From the IMG/VR virus record IMGVR_UViG_3300033145_000417, positions 1 to 22,491 of that record: DNA of 22,491 nt; one strand, given 5' to 3'. The position numbers and the translations under genes are program-made. Below, piece by piece: positions 7,901 through 15,199 of the stretch. Position 1 is the first letter of the stretch, and each line of letters opens with the position of its first letter. The DNA comes from a virus. The notes below the pieces were generated by a model. The model was not told the origin of the DNA. It saw only the letters and a program-made list of their open reading frames with translations, and searched no databases.

Positions 7901-8333
7901 CCTGGACGCGCTACGTGCCGTGTTACACAGTACCTTTCCTGATGCGAACAGGATATATATTGGCAATGTTCCAGCTGGGTTTAAGCGGCCCAGCTTTCTT
8001 GTTGCCCTTGTTAGTCGTGCTGAGGAACACTTAAACAAAAATATTTATCGGCTTAGGGTTACTTGGCAGATTGTTTATTTTGCGCCTGAAGATAACGTTA
8101 AGAACCCGGACAAGCTAGACCAATACAGTGTGTCGGATACTTTAAAAACAAAGTTGATGGAGGAGATGATTATAACCGGCCCCAGCGGAAAAGTGTATAG
8201 GATACTTGACTGCAGCGGGGGGCCAAGAGATGAAGAAGTGTATTTAACGGTTCGGCTTGAAGCTGAACAGCGCAGGCCAGAACCCGCTTATGACTTGATG
8301 CAAGATGTTGTTCATGCTATTAAGGAGGAATGA
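7887..8333 (+). CDS. Tail terminator-like protein (DUF6838 type)
   Basis: This protein probably caps the tail tube at its head-proximal end. The 148-aa product has the family pattern of an N-terminal helix (DSLDALRAVLHSTF), a conserved NVPAGFKRPSFLVAL loop-strand, then a long strand pair (YRLRVTWQIVYFAP) and a second pair near 93-125 (KVYRILDCSGGP, VYLTVRLEAE). Its position between the gp10-like and sheath genes is where PBSX-type phages carry the corresponding xkdJ/yqbJ-like gene. The start ATG 7887 has AAGGAGATGGGG at 7870-7881 and lies within the last 14 nt of the previous gene. Function follows from family and context. Confidence 0.75.
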   Translation: MLRDSLDALRAVLHSTFPDANRIYIGNVPAGFKRPSFLVALVSRAEEHLNKNIYRLRVTWQIVYFAPEDNVKNPDKLDQYSVSDTLKTKLMEEMIITGPSGKVYRILDCSGGPRDEEVYLTVRLEAEQRRPEPAYDLMQDVVHAIKEE

Positions 8334-8337
8334 TTAA

Positions 8338-9420
8338 ATGCCACTTCCGAGTGTAATCATTACGTTTCAGAGTAAGGCGATAGCAGCTATTGAACGTGGC
8401 GCCGTGGGGATCCTAGCGGTAGTCCTGAAGGATGCCAGTGTAGCAGATGTGACGGAATACAAATTACAAGATGTTGCCGATATTCCGGACACCTTGAGCG
8501 CAACTAACCAGGGATACCTGGAGCAGGCCTTTAAGGGTACACCGAAGGAGGTTAAAGCGGTTGTAATTCCGGACACCGCCGCTGATTACACCGATGCGCT
8601 TACTTATCTGGAGACAATTAAATGGAATATAGGTTGCATTCCAGGGATTGCGGACCTTGATGTCCCTACCATAGCCACCTGGGCTAAGGGGATGCGTGAT
8701 AATAAAGAACGTAAAATTATGATGGTACTTCCGGATGAAGCTGCAGACCATGAAGCAGTAATCAACTTTGTTGTTGAGGATGGCGCCGATGTAGCCGGCA
8801 ATGTGACTGTCGGGGAAGATACCTATACCGCCAGCCAGTATAGCGCCCGGATTGCCGGACTTATTGCTGGTTTGTCGCTTACCGTGGCACCGACCTTCCA
8901 GGTGCTTACTGAAGTGGACGACGTGCCGCATATAACCAAATCAGAAGCTGACACCAAAATTGACGCCGGCAAGTTTATTCTTTACCATGACGGGGAAAAG
9001 GTAAAGATTGCCCGGGGTGTTACCAGCCTGGTAACCACTACTGAAACCAAGGGCGCCGACTGGAAGAAGATTAAGATCGTCCGGATCTTGGACATGATTT
9101 ACCACGACGTAAAGAGTACTATTGAGGATGTTTACATTGGCAAGTACCAGAACAGCTACGAAAATAAGCTACTTCTAATTGCGGCCATTAACGCCTATTA
9201 TGAAACTTTGGAGCTGGCGCGCGTCCTTGACCCCGGGAAGAACAAGTGTGAAATTGACGTGGCGGCACAGAAGGCTTATCTACGGTCCATTGGGGAAGAT
9301 GTTGACAATATGACTGAGCAGGAGATCAAGGAAGCTAATACCCGGGACAAGGTGTTTCTGGTATCCACTGTGCGCCCGCTGGATGCGATCGAGGATGTCC
9401 AGCTGGTTGTTAACCTGTAG
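8338..9420 (+). CDS. xkdK: Contractile tail sheath protein
   Basis: This forms the outer tube that contracts during infection; its presence makes the phage a myovirus. The 360-aa product opens PLPSVIITFQSKAIAAIERGAVGILAVVL, typical of short PBSX-like sheaths. The C-terminal half carries the conserved core used for sheath polymerisation: VKIARGVTSLVT, KKIKIVRILDMIYHDVKSTIEDVYIGKYQNS, and a final VFLVSTVRPLDAIEDVQLVVNL strand. It is shorter than PBSX XkdK (about 460 aa from memory) and closer in size to sheaths of Clostridioides phages and diffocins. The start ATG 8338 follows AAGGAGGAATG (8323-8333), which overlaps the previous stop. Confidence 0.93.
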   Translation: MPLPSVIITFQSKAIAAIERGAVGILAVVLKDASVADVTEYKLQDVADIPDTLSATNQGYLEQAFKGTPKEVKAVVIPDTAADYTDALTYLETIKWNIGCIPGIADLDVPTIATWAKGMRDNKERKIMMVLPDEAADHEAVINFVVEDGADVAGNVTVGEDTYTASQYSARIAGLIAGLSLTVAPTFQVLTEVDDVPHITKSEADTKIDAGKFILYHDGEKVKIARGVTSLVTTTETKGADWKKIKIVRILDMIYHDVKSTIEDVYIGKYQNSYENKLLLIAAINAYYETLELARVLDPGKNKCEIDVAAQKAYLRSIGEDVDNMTEQEIKEANTRDKVFLVSTVRPLDAIEDVQLVVNL

Positions 9421-9432
9421 GGGGTGTGATGA

Positions 9433-9864
9433 TTGAACGGAGAACGTGTTATTAACGGCACTCATGGAGAGTTCTGGCTTGATGGCGACAAAGTAAGTGA
9501 ATGCTATGGCCTTGAAGCCAAGATTGAATTTAATAAAGAAGAAGTTGAAATCTGCGGTAAGCAGGGAACTGATACCAAGTTCATGGGGTATAAGGGCACC
9601 GGTACAGTAAAGCTGCATAAAGTCAACAGCCGGATGATGCTGAAACTTTCGGCAGAAATCAAGAGTGGTATTAACCCGCGTTTTCAAATTCTCAGCGCAT
9701 TGAAGGACCCGGCCGCCTACGGTGCAGAGCGTATCTTAATTAAGGACGCCGCTTTCGATGACCTTACCTTGGTTGGATGGGAAGCGAAGCAAAAAGGATC
9801 AGTTGAGGCCTCATTTACATTTACCGATTGGGATTTGCTTGACACCATTGAACCGAAAGAATAA
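9433..9864 (+). CDS. xkdM: Tail tube protein (XkdM-like)
   Basis: This is the inner tube of the contractile tail. The product of 143 aa shows the XkdM (DUF2001) pattern: RVINGTHGEFWLDGDKVSECYGLEAKIEFNKEEV at the N-terminus, then CGKQGTDTKFMGYKGTGTVKLHKVNSRMM, and a closing EASFTFTDWDLLDTIEPKE. The start is TTG 9433; a TGA lies directly upstream in frame at 9430, so this is the first possible start, and GGGGGTG (9419-9425) provides the ribosome site. The neighbours are sheath upstream and tail chaperone downstream, exactly the PBSX order. An 11-bp hairpin begins at its stop codon. Confidence 0.93.
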   Translation: MNGERVINGTHGEFWLDGDKVSECYGLEAKIEFNKEEVEICGKQGTDTKFMGYKGTGTVKLHKVNSRMMLKLSAEIKSGINPRFQILSALKDPAAYGAERILIKDAAFDDLTLVGWEAKQKGSVEASFTFTDWDLLDTIEPKE

Positions 9865-9887
9865 ACCGGGGGTAAAACCCCTGGTTT
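9863..9887 (+). other. Hairpin immediately after tail tube gene
   Basis: The arms AAACCGGGGGT (9863-9873) and ACCCCTGGTTT (9877-9887) pair over 11 bp with one G-U pair and an AAA loop. The left arm begins inside the TAA stop. The tract after it is TTTAAAATATT, with only three Ts belonging to the stem, so it is at best a leaky terminator. It separates the abundant tube gene from the low-abundance chaperone and tape measure genes, which suggests a role in setting mRNA levels. Confidence 0.6.
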
Positions 9888-9906
9888 AAAATATTAGGAG
9901 GTAATT

Positions 9907-10302
9907 ATGAGTACACTGGATTTACTTCTAAAAATGGATGAAACAAAAATTAAAAAGCCTACAAAAGGGGTTGAAATAAGAAGACTTTCGGAGGTTGCCG
10001 GCGAGAAGGTTGTTTTTGTTTGTGAGGCTGTCACTCATAATAAAATGGCCGAGATACAGGAGATGGCTTTCGATATAAAGTCGCAGCAAATGGACATTCA
10101 GGAAATGCAAGTAATGACTGTTTTGGCTGGTGTTAAGGAGCCCAACTTTAAAAGCAAAGAGCTGCTGGAAAAGTTTCATGCGCCAACTCCTAAAGAATTG
10201 GTGCAAAAACTGTTATTGCCGGGAGAAATAACAAATCTTTATAACGTTATATCCGAACTTTCCGGATTTGGTTCTGATGCGGTGGCGGAAGTAAAAAACT
10301 AA
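9907..10302 (+). CDS. xkdN: Tail assembly chaperone, short form (XkdN-like)
   Basis: This non-structural chaperone binds the tape measure protein during tail assembly. The 131-aa product (LDLLLKMDETKIKKPTKGVEI, then VFVCEAVTHNKMAEIQEMAFD and MQVMTVLAGVKEPNFKSKELLEKFHAPTPKELVQKLLLPGEI) matches the XkdN family. The ATG at 9907 follows TAGGAGGTAATT (9895-9906). The final codons read GTA AAA AAC TAA, placing an A AAA AAC slippery heptamer directly before the stop. A -1 slip therefore gives a 194-aa fusion (next entry). It sits between tube and tape measure, as in lambda G/GT and many other tails. Confidence 0.92.
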   Translation: MSTLDLLLKMDETKIKKPTKGVEIRRLSEVAGEKVVFVCEAVTHNKMAEIQEMAFDIKSQQMDIQEMQVMTVLAGVKEPNFKSKELLEKFHAPTPKELVQKLLLPGEITNLYNVISELSGFGSDAVAEVKN

Positions 10303-10369
10303 TTAAAACCGATGGCCTTGCAGAAATGTGTTACTATTATTGGTCAAGAAAAGGCATAAGGCCGTCGGT
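10293..10369 (+). promoter_or_regulatory. Programmed -1 ribosomal frameshift site
   Basis: Three elements line up. First, the heptamer A AAA AAC (10293-10299) is in the proper X XXY YYZ phase of the chaperone frame. Second, TAA (10300-10302) follows at once. Third, a stem starts 8 nt after the heptamer: ACCGATGGCCTT (10308-10319) pairs with AAGGCCGTCGGT (10358-10369) over 12 bp with a single U-G pair and a 38-nt loop. The -1 frame is open across the site and for 63 codons beyond. Spacing, heptamer and stem all fit known -1 frameshift signals; the efficiency cannot be read from sequence. Confidence 0.88.
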
Positions 10370-10490
10370 AATATATAACATGCCACCGGGCGAAAAGCGT
10401 TTTGTTCGGGGGTGTTATGAAATAGAGATTGAAGAAAAAGACAAGCTTATGAAAAAAGGCATCTCTTGTCCTTACTTTGCCGTTTTTTAG
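10299..10490 (+). CDS. Frameshift extension of tail assembly chaperone (GT-type)
   Basis: This 63-codon reading frame is open from 10299 to the TAG at 10488-10490 and is reached by a -1 shift from the chaperone gene. It has no good start of its own: the first ATG (10326) has no ribosome site. The translation runs LIKTDGLAEMCYYYWSRKGIRP, then SVIYNMPPGEKRFVRGCYEIEIEEKD, ending KKGISCPYFAVF. The W-S-R-K-G-I-R-P-S-V-I-Y-N-M pattern followed by GEK and an acidic helix resembles the short T-domain-like proteins annotated near tape measure genes, which in the lambda model bind the tape measure. The fusion of 131 + 63 residues should be the minor product. The gene ends 15 nt before the tape measure ATG. 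Confidence 0.85.
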   Translation, partial: LIKTDGLAEMCYYYWSRKGIRPSVIYNMPPGEKRFVRGCYEIEIEEKDKLMKKGISCPYFAVF

Positions 10491-10505
10491 TTGGGGTGGT
10501 AATCA

Positions 10506-12686
10506 ATGATATTAGGAGCATCGTTGAAGCTAAAAGACAATTACACCAATACAATGTTGAAAGCATATCAAGCTACAGAAAAAACCACCCAGTCCATACG
10601 TTCAGCTCAGGTTTTCACCGGTGAGCTTACAAAATCAACCAGTCAATTAAGCAGCCAAATGAGGCTGTACAAAGCAGAACTTAGAGCAACACTGGCCAGA
10701 ATAGATGACACAAAAAATTCAACCGAGGCTTTAAAAGCCAAGTCAGAATCCTACAGCAAGCAACTTGTTTTACAACGACAGATACTCAATTCACTGGCTG
10801 AGAAATATAAAAAAGTTGTAGAGGCTGAAGGCGAGAGCTCACAGCAGGCAATACGTCTGGCGACATCAATACAAAGAGCCCGGGCTGAAGAGGCAAGAAT
10901 CGAGAACCAGCTCAGAAGGACCAACGATGCTATTAAAGATCAGTCTAGCGCTTGGCGGCGGTTGAAAAACGATTATGATAAAGCGAAAGCTGATGCGGCA
11001 CCGAGTTCAAGGTTTGATGTTATGCGCGGTGCCGGTACTGCCGTAATGGGCGCTGGTGTGGCAATGTCTATAGGTCTAGGCGCTACAGTAAAAACTGCTG
11101 CAGACTTTGAAAGTGCCATGAGCAGGGTTGGTGCACTATCCGGGGCCACAGATACAGAGCTACAAAAAATGATGGATACCGCCCAGGAATTAGGCCGGAC
11201 AACGGCTTTTAGCGCGACCCAGGCCGCGGAAGGCATGCAATTCCTTAGCATGGCAGGATTTAAGACAAACGAAATCATTGCTGCTATGCCCGGTATGCTG
11301 GACATGGCGGCTGCTGCTCAAATAGATCTGGGACGCGCCGCTGATATTTCATCTAATATTCTCTCTGCTTTTGGACTACAGGCAAATGAAATGGGCCGGG
11401 TTGGCGATGTGTTGACTAAAGCTTTCACGTCTTCTAACGTTGACCTTGAAATGCTAGGGCTAACAATGAAATATGTTGGTCCCGTAGCAAAAGCAGCCGG
11501 TTTTAGTTTGGAGGAAATGTCTGCAGCGGCGGGGATACTGGGTAATGCCGGCATTCAGGGGGAGCAAGCAGGTACTACTTTAAGAGCAACAATTTTAAGG
11601 CTTGTTAAACCGCCCAAAATGGCTGCTGAAGCCCTTGATAAATTAGGTGTAAAAATAAATGATTCAAATGGGAAAATGCTTCCCATGGCAGATATTCTGG
11701 AGCAAATCCAAAAAGGCATGAAGGGCATGACTGACGCCCAAAAGACTGCACTAGCGGGACAGATAGCAGGCACCGAAGCAGCAAGCGGTTTTCTTGCACT
11801 GTTAGATGCTGGGCCAGCCAGTTTAAGGAAATTTACTGGTGAACTTGAAAACGCCGGCGGCACTGCTAAAAAGATTGCCGACAAACAATTAGATAATCTA
11901 AACGGTAGTCTGACTATGCTAAAATCTGCAACCGAAGGTGCGGCAATATCAATAGGTGTAACGCTTTCTCCTTATATAAGGAAAGCAGCCGGGTTTTTTA
12001 ATCGTTTGGTTAATAGTTTTAATAACCTTTCTCCTGAAATGAAAAAGGCTATTGCCATAACTGCAGCATTAACCGCAGGGTTTATGCTCTTGGGGGGTCC
12101 GTTGCTTTTATTTATAGGATTTCTTCCCAGTATTGCAGCTGGGCTTGGGATGATTGGTATTAGTGCAGGAACCGCAGCCATCGCACTTGGCGCTATTCCC
12201 TTGATTATTGCCGCGGTGGTTACAGCTGGCGTGCTTTTATATAAAAACTGGGACAAAGTTAAAAGCGCAGCCGGCAACCTATGGGAGGGCATTAAAAACG
12301 CTTTTAAGATGGGAGTTAATTTTGTCATAGGCTTATTAAATGAGTTGATTGACAAAATTAATTTAATACCGGGAATAAATATAGACAAGATACCAAAATT
12401 AAGTATAACCAACACATCAACAACTTACAGCCCGATGGCGCATGGCCACGCTGCCGGCCTGCCATATGTGCCTTATGATAATTATCCGGCCTTGCTGCAC
12501 AGAGGGGAGCGGATACTTACAGCGGCGGAAAACCGCCAGTATAGCGGCGAGCGGCCGAGTGTAACCATCATGATACCCAAACTTGCGGACCAGATTAACG
12601 CCAGTGACCCGGCTGACGTGGATAGGTTGTTAGACCGCCTGGAGGAACGCATACTGCAAACCGCCCTCAATATGGGTACCGCGTAG
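10506..12686 (+). CDS. Tail tape measure protein (TP901 family)
   Basis: This protein sets tail length and is injected or ejected with DNA. Residues 1-165 are long charged helices (likely coiled coil). About 200-470 form the TP901 core, with the landmarks AADFESAMSRVGALSGATDTEL, FSATQAAEGMQFLSMAGF and LGNAGIQGEQAGTTLRA. Residues 513-578 hold two to three hydrophobic segments that could span the host membrane during entry. The C-terminus has the common PYDNYPALLHRGERILTAAE motif. At 726 aa it is short; at roughly 0.15 nm per residue the tail would be near 110 nm (inference). The start ATG 10506 follows GGGGTGG (10493-10499), 15 nt after the chaperone extension. Confidence 0.93.
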   Translation: MILGASLKLKDNYTNTMLKAYQATEKTTQSIRSAQVFTGELTKSTSQLSSQMRLYKAELRATLARIDDTKNSTEALKAKSESYSKQLVLQRQILNSLAEKYKKVVEAEGESSQQAIRLATSIQRARAEEARIENQLRRTNDAIKDQSSAWRRLKNDYDKAKADAAPSSRFDVMRGAGTAVMGAGVAMSIGLGATVKTAADFESAMSRVGALSGATDTELQKMMDTAQELGRTTAFSATQAAEGMQFLSMAGFKTNEIIAAMPGMLDMAAAAQIDLGRAADISSNILSAFGLQANEMGRVGDVLTKAFTSSNVDLEMLGLTMKYVGPVAKAAGFSLEEMSAAAGILGNAGIQGEQAGTTLRATILRLVKPPKMAAEALDKLGVKINDSNGKMLPMADILEQIQKGMKGMTDAQKTALAGQIAGTEAASGFLALLDAGPASLRKFTGELENAGGTAKKIADKQLDNLNGSLTMLKSATEGAAISIGVTLSPYIRKAAGFFNRLVNSFNNLSPEMKKAIAITAALTAGFMLLGGPLLLFIGFLPSIAAGLGMIGISAGTAAIALGAIPLIIAAVVTAGVLLYKNWDKVKSAAGNLWEGIKNAFKMGVNFVIGLLNELIDKINLIPGINIDKIPKLSITNTSTTYSPMAHGHAAGLPYVPYDNYPALLHRGERILTAAENRQYSGERPSVTIMIPKLADQINASDPADVDRLLDRLEERILQTALNMGTA

Positions 12687-12698
12687 GCAGGTGATAAC

Positions 12699-13337
12699 TT
12701 GGAATTCTGGCTCTCCTTCAACAATTTCCAGGAAAAGCTCCAACTCCCCGTCAATCCCGGGGAGTTTCGCATTGTCACTGGTAATAAAAATACCGTGGTT
12801 GATATTCAAGCCCTGGGTGAATTAAACCTCACTGGTGGTGAAAAGCTGGCGGAAATTCAGCTTTCTTCTTTCTTCCCGGCTAACTATGCCCCGTATTGTG
12901 CTTATCGGGATATTCCGGATCCTTATGATGCGGTGGAGCAAATTGAAAAGTGGCGTAAATCGAAGCGACCCATCCGGCTGATTATCACTGATACACCAAT
13001 CAATCTGGCCTGCGCAATTCAGCAATTTGAATATGGGGAACGTGGCGGGATCAGGGATGTGAATTACACTCTAAGTTTACGTGAATACCGGTTTATCCAG
13101 GTCCGCAAAGTAACCGATCCCACGCCAACCGGTATGAGCGCGTCACGCCCGGACACTAGGCCAAAGCCGAAAACCTACACGGTAAGATATGGTGATACTC
13201 TTTACATGATTGCCAAGAAAATTTATGGCAACGGCGACAGGTGGCGTGATTTATACGCTGCAAATAAGGCAGCTATAGGGCCGGATCCTAATACGCTCAA
13301 AAAGGTTACCAACCAGCAGTTGGTGGTGCCGGCATGA
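12699..13337 (+). CDS. xkdP: LysM baseplate/hub protein (XkdP-like)
   Basis: This is a structural protein joining the tail tube to the baseplate hub, equivalent to T4 gp53 and PBSX XkdP. Residues 1-140 are the tail-specific part (MEFWLSFNNFQEKLQLPVNPGEF, and RPIRLIITDTPINLACAIQQFEYGERGG). A Pro/Arg linker follows, then a LysM domain at 159-211 (YTVRYGDTLYMIAKKIYGNGDRW, ending NQQLVVPA). In baseplates this LysM unit is structural, so the protein should not be called a lysin. It starts at TTG 12699, 12 nt after the tape measure stop, with AGGCAGGTGA (12685-12694) upstream. A 9-bp inverted repeat lies 43 nt into the gene, and the 3' end overlaps the next gene by 4 nt. Confidence 0.9.
   Translation: MEFWLSFNNFQEKLQLPVNPGEFRIVTGNKNTVVDIQALGELNLTGGEKLAEIQLSSFFPANYAPYCAYRDIPDPYDAVEQIEKWRKSKRPIRLIITDTPINLACAIQQFEYGERGGIRDVNYTLSLREYRFIQVRKVTDPTPTGMSASRPDTRPKPKTYTVRYGDTLYMIAKKIYGNGDRWRDLYAANKAAIGPDPNTLKKVTNQQLVVPA
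12742..12766 (+). repeat. 9-bp inverted repeat near start of LysM gene
   Basis: The arms AACTCCCCG (12742-12750) and CGGGGAGTT (12758-12766) are exact complements with a 7-nt centre, 43 nt downstream of the TTG start. As RNA it could slow early elongation on a gene that starts with TTG. No T-run follows, so it is not a terminator. Confidence 0.55.
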
Positions 13338-14326
13338 GTTATATGGTTGAAAACGTAACTCAAGATGGCGTATTTGATTTAACGCCCCTGGTCCGGTCCA
13401 TAAAATGGGGCGGCGATATTCGCCAGGCGGCCAGGAAGTTGGAGGTTGATTTAGCCTTCGGCCTGGATGCCTACCTGCCAAAATACGATGTGCCTTTGGG
13501 CTCTTTACTGGTGCTGAAAAATGACACCGGGGAAATACTACGCAGCGTGGTATTCGACCGGCAGAAAAACACTGACGGCGGATATCATGTAGTTGGTTAT
13601 GAACATCTCATTTACCTGTTGAAATCAAAGGGTACTTATATTTTCCGGGGTATGACCACCGAAGCAATTATCAAAAAACTATGCACCGATTTCAGTATCC
13701 CGGTGGGTGATATAGCCGCCACCGGGATTACTTTATCCAAACTTATCCTCCGGGACATGACCATCTATGATATGTGCCTGGTGGCCCTGACGGAGACTAT
13801 GAAGCGCAACGGTAAAAAGTATGTCCTCCGGATAAAGGAGGGTAAGCTGCACGTCATTGAGAAGGCCAAACAGACAGTCCGCTGGCTGATAACCGAAGGA
13901 AGTAACCTGATACAGGCATCCTACTCCGAGAATATCAATGACATGAAAAACCGAATCCTCATCGTTGGCGACAAAGACCAGGTGCTGGCCAGGGTGGAGG
14001 ACGCCAACCTGATTAAGCAGTACGGCGTCCTCCAGGAACTAAAAAGGGAAAATAACATCAAAACCGGTGAGGCCCAGACTATAGCAAAAAACCTGTTGAA
14101 AGACCTGGGTCGGGTATCCCGGGAAGCATCCATCACCTGTCTGGGCCTGGACGACGTGGAGGCCGGCACTGCCATAGAAGTAAAGGAAACACTCACCGGC
14201 TTGGCAGGAACCTTTTACGTTGATACTGATGACCACACGGTACAGAACGGTCAGCACACCATGAGCCTGAAGCTCAACTGGACCGATGAAGTGGCCACTA
14301 GGGATGCTCCGGAGGTGAAGGAATGA
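13334..14326 (+). CDS. xkdQ: Baseplate hub protein (XkdQ-like)
   Basis: This is a central hub component at the tail tip, related to phage D/gp27-type hub proteins. The 330-aa product shows the XkdQ pattern: DLTPLVRSIKWGGDIRQAARKLEVDLAFG at 16-44, then YEHLIYLLKSKGTYIFRGMT, TIYDMCLVALTETMKRNGKKYVLRIKEGKL, and NDMKNRILIVGDKDQVLARV. The closing segment HTMSLKLNWTDE is also typical. ATG 13334 overlaps the previous TGA in an ATGA arrangement, and the gene ends in the same way with the next one, so all are probably translated by coupled reinitiation. It is full length for the family. Confidence 0.9.
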   Translation: MSYMVENVTQDGVFDLTPLVRSIKWGGDIRQAARKLEVDLAFGLDAYLPKYDVPLGSLLVLKNDTGEILRSVVFDRQKNTDGGYHVVGYEHLIYLLKSKGTYIFRGMTTEAIIKKLCTDFSIPVGDIAATGITLSKLILRDMTIYDMCLVALTETMKRNGKKYVLRIKEGKLHVIEKAKQTVRWLITEGSNLIQASYSENINDMKNRILIVGDKDQVLARVEDANLIKQYGVLQELKRENNIKTGEAQTIAKNLLKDLGRVSREASITCLGLDDVEAGTAIEVKETLTGLAGTFYVDTDDHTVQNGQHTMSLKLNWTDEVATRDAPEVKE

Positions 14327-14763
14327 GCGGCGGAAGCGGGTTAATAGAATTGATGCGGAAACAAGCGAAATTGCTCATGCCAATAGGGATCGAACTTGCT
14401 ACGGTAATAGCACCGCCACCGAATTTGGTTATCCGCATAAACAATATGGATATTAACCTCGAAGGTGACGACCTGATTGTTTGTCAGCACCTGTTAAATT
14501 ATGAACGGGTGGTAACATTGGAGCATATGGAAAACGTCTCCCGGGACCTGGGTAATGGAACCGGTAAAGATATGGTTTCCGGCGACGGACAAATATTTAC
14601 GGTCAACGATGACGGGCAGGCGCCTTATTCATCCTTCACGTATGATAACATCCGCCTTAGTTTTAATGATGTTCTGAAGGCCGGAGATCGGGTAGCCGTG
14701 CAAGCATTGCCGGGCGGCCAGAAGTACCTTGTCATAGATAAGGTGGTGGAAATGGGTGGCTGA
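14323..14763 (+). CDS. xkdR: Baseplate protein, DUF2577 (XkdR-like)
   Basis: This small baseplate spike-associated protein is probably an OB-fold-like component at the tail tip. The 146-aa product has the family shape: an N-terminal amphipathic helix (GLIELMRKQAKLLMPIGIELATV), a strand PPPNLVIRINNMDINLEGDDLIVCQHLL, and a C-terminal strand pair (LKAGDRVAVQAL, QKYLVIDKVVE). The middle (NVSRDLGNGTGKDM and VNDDGQAPY) is polar and likely a loop. It begins in an ATGA overlap with the hub gene and ends with an 8-nt overlap with the next gene. The family's exact biochemical role is not well established. Confidence 0.83.
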   Translation: MSGGSGLIELMRKQAKLLMPIGIELATVIAPPPNLVIRINNMDINLEGDDLIVCQHLLNYERVVTLEHMENVSRDLGNGTGKDMVSGDGQIFTVNDDGQAPYSSFTYDNIRLSFNDVLKAGDRVAVQALPGGQKYLVIDKVVEMGG

Positions 14764-15199
14764 ATCAATATTTCCTGATATCACAGTATCGGAAACTGAC
14801 CAAACGAATCCCGAGCCTGTAACCTACGGCAAGGAGTTGGCTTTTGATTTTGAGAAGGGCGATTTTATCATGGAGGATGGCGCCCCGAAAGTTGTTGAGG
14901 GTATCGAGGCCCTGAAGGTTTGGATTGAGAAAACCATACGGACGGTCCGGTACCGGTTTCCGGCGTACTCTTTTCAATATGGCTGTGAGTTGGAGGACAT
15001 CATCGGCCTGGATATTCCCCGGGCAGTATTAGAAAGCGAAGTCCGGAGGCTAATACGGGAGGCCCTTATTTACGATGACCGCATCCAGGACGTGCGCGAT
15101 TTTGTGATTGAGCGGGGCGGGGACTGGCTCAAAGTTGAATTTGCCGTGATTACTTTTGACGATAATTCCTTCAGGCAGGAGGTGGCCACCGGTGTATGA
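14756..15199 (+). CDS. xkdS: Baseplate wedge protein, gp25-like (XkdS)
   Basis: This is a gp25/W-like baseplate wedge component that nucleates sheath assembly. The 147-aa product has the XkdS/DUF2634 layout. A leader (SIFPDITVSETDQTNPEPVTYGKELAFDFEKGDFI) precedes the core VEGIEALKVWIEKTIRTVRYRFPAYSFQYGCELEDIIG, and the C-terminus runs ESEVRRLIREALIYDDRIQDVRDF. The start is GTG 14756, with AAGGTGGTGG (14740-14749) upstream and an 8-nt overlap with the previous gene. The following J-like gene also overlaps by 8 nt. No defect is visible. Confidence 0.87.
   Translation: MAESIFPDITVSETDQTNPEPVTYGKELAFDFEKGDFIMEDGAPKVVEGIEALKVWIEKTIRTVRYRFPAYSFQYGCELEDIIGLDIPRAVLESEVRRLIREALIYDDRIQDVRDFVIERGGDWLKVEFAVITFDDNSFRQEVATGV

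Noticed and set aside
10326-10490. Downstream chaperone frame as an independent gene starting at ATG 10326
   Set aside because: There is no Shine-Dalgarno sequence before it and it would lose conserved residues before the ATG; the slippery site and stem explain it as a frameshift product.
12699-13337. LysM protein as a cell-wall lysin
   Set aside because: The LysM unit belongs to a baseplate protein with PBSX XkdP layout and position; no catalytic domain is present.
15156-15191. Upstream TTG as start of the J-like baseplate gene
   Set aside because: It lacks a ribosome site and would give a 43-nt overlap; GTG 15192 has AGGAGG 9 nt upstream and the family N-terminus.
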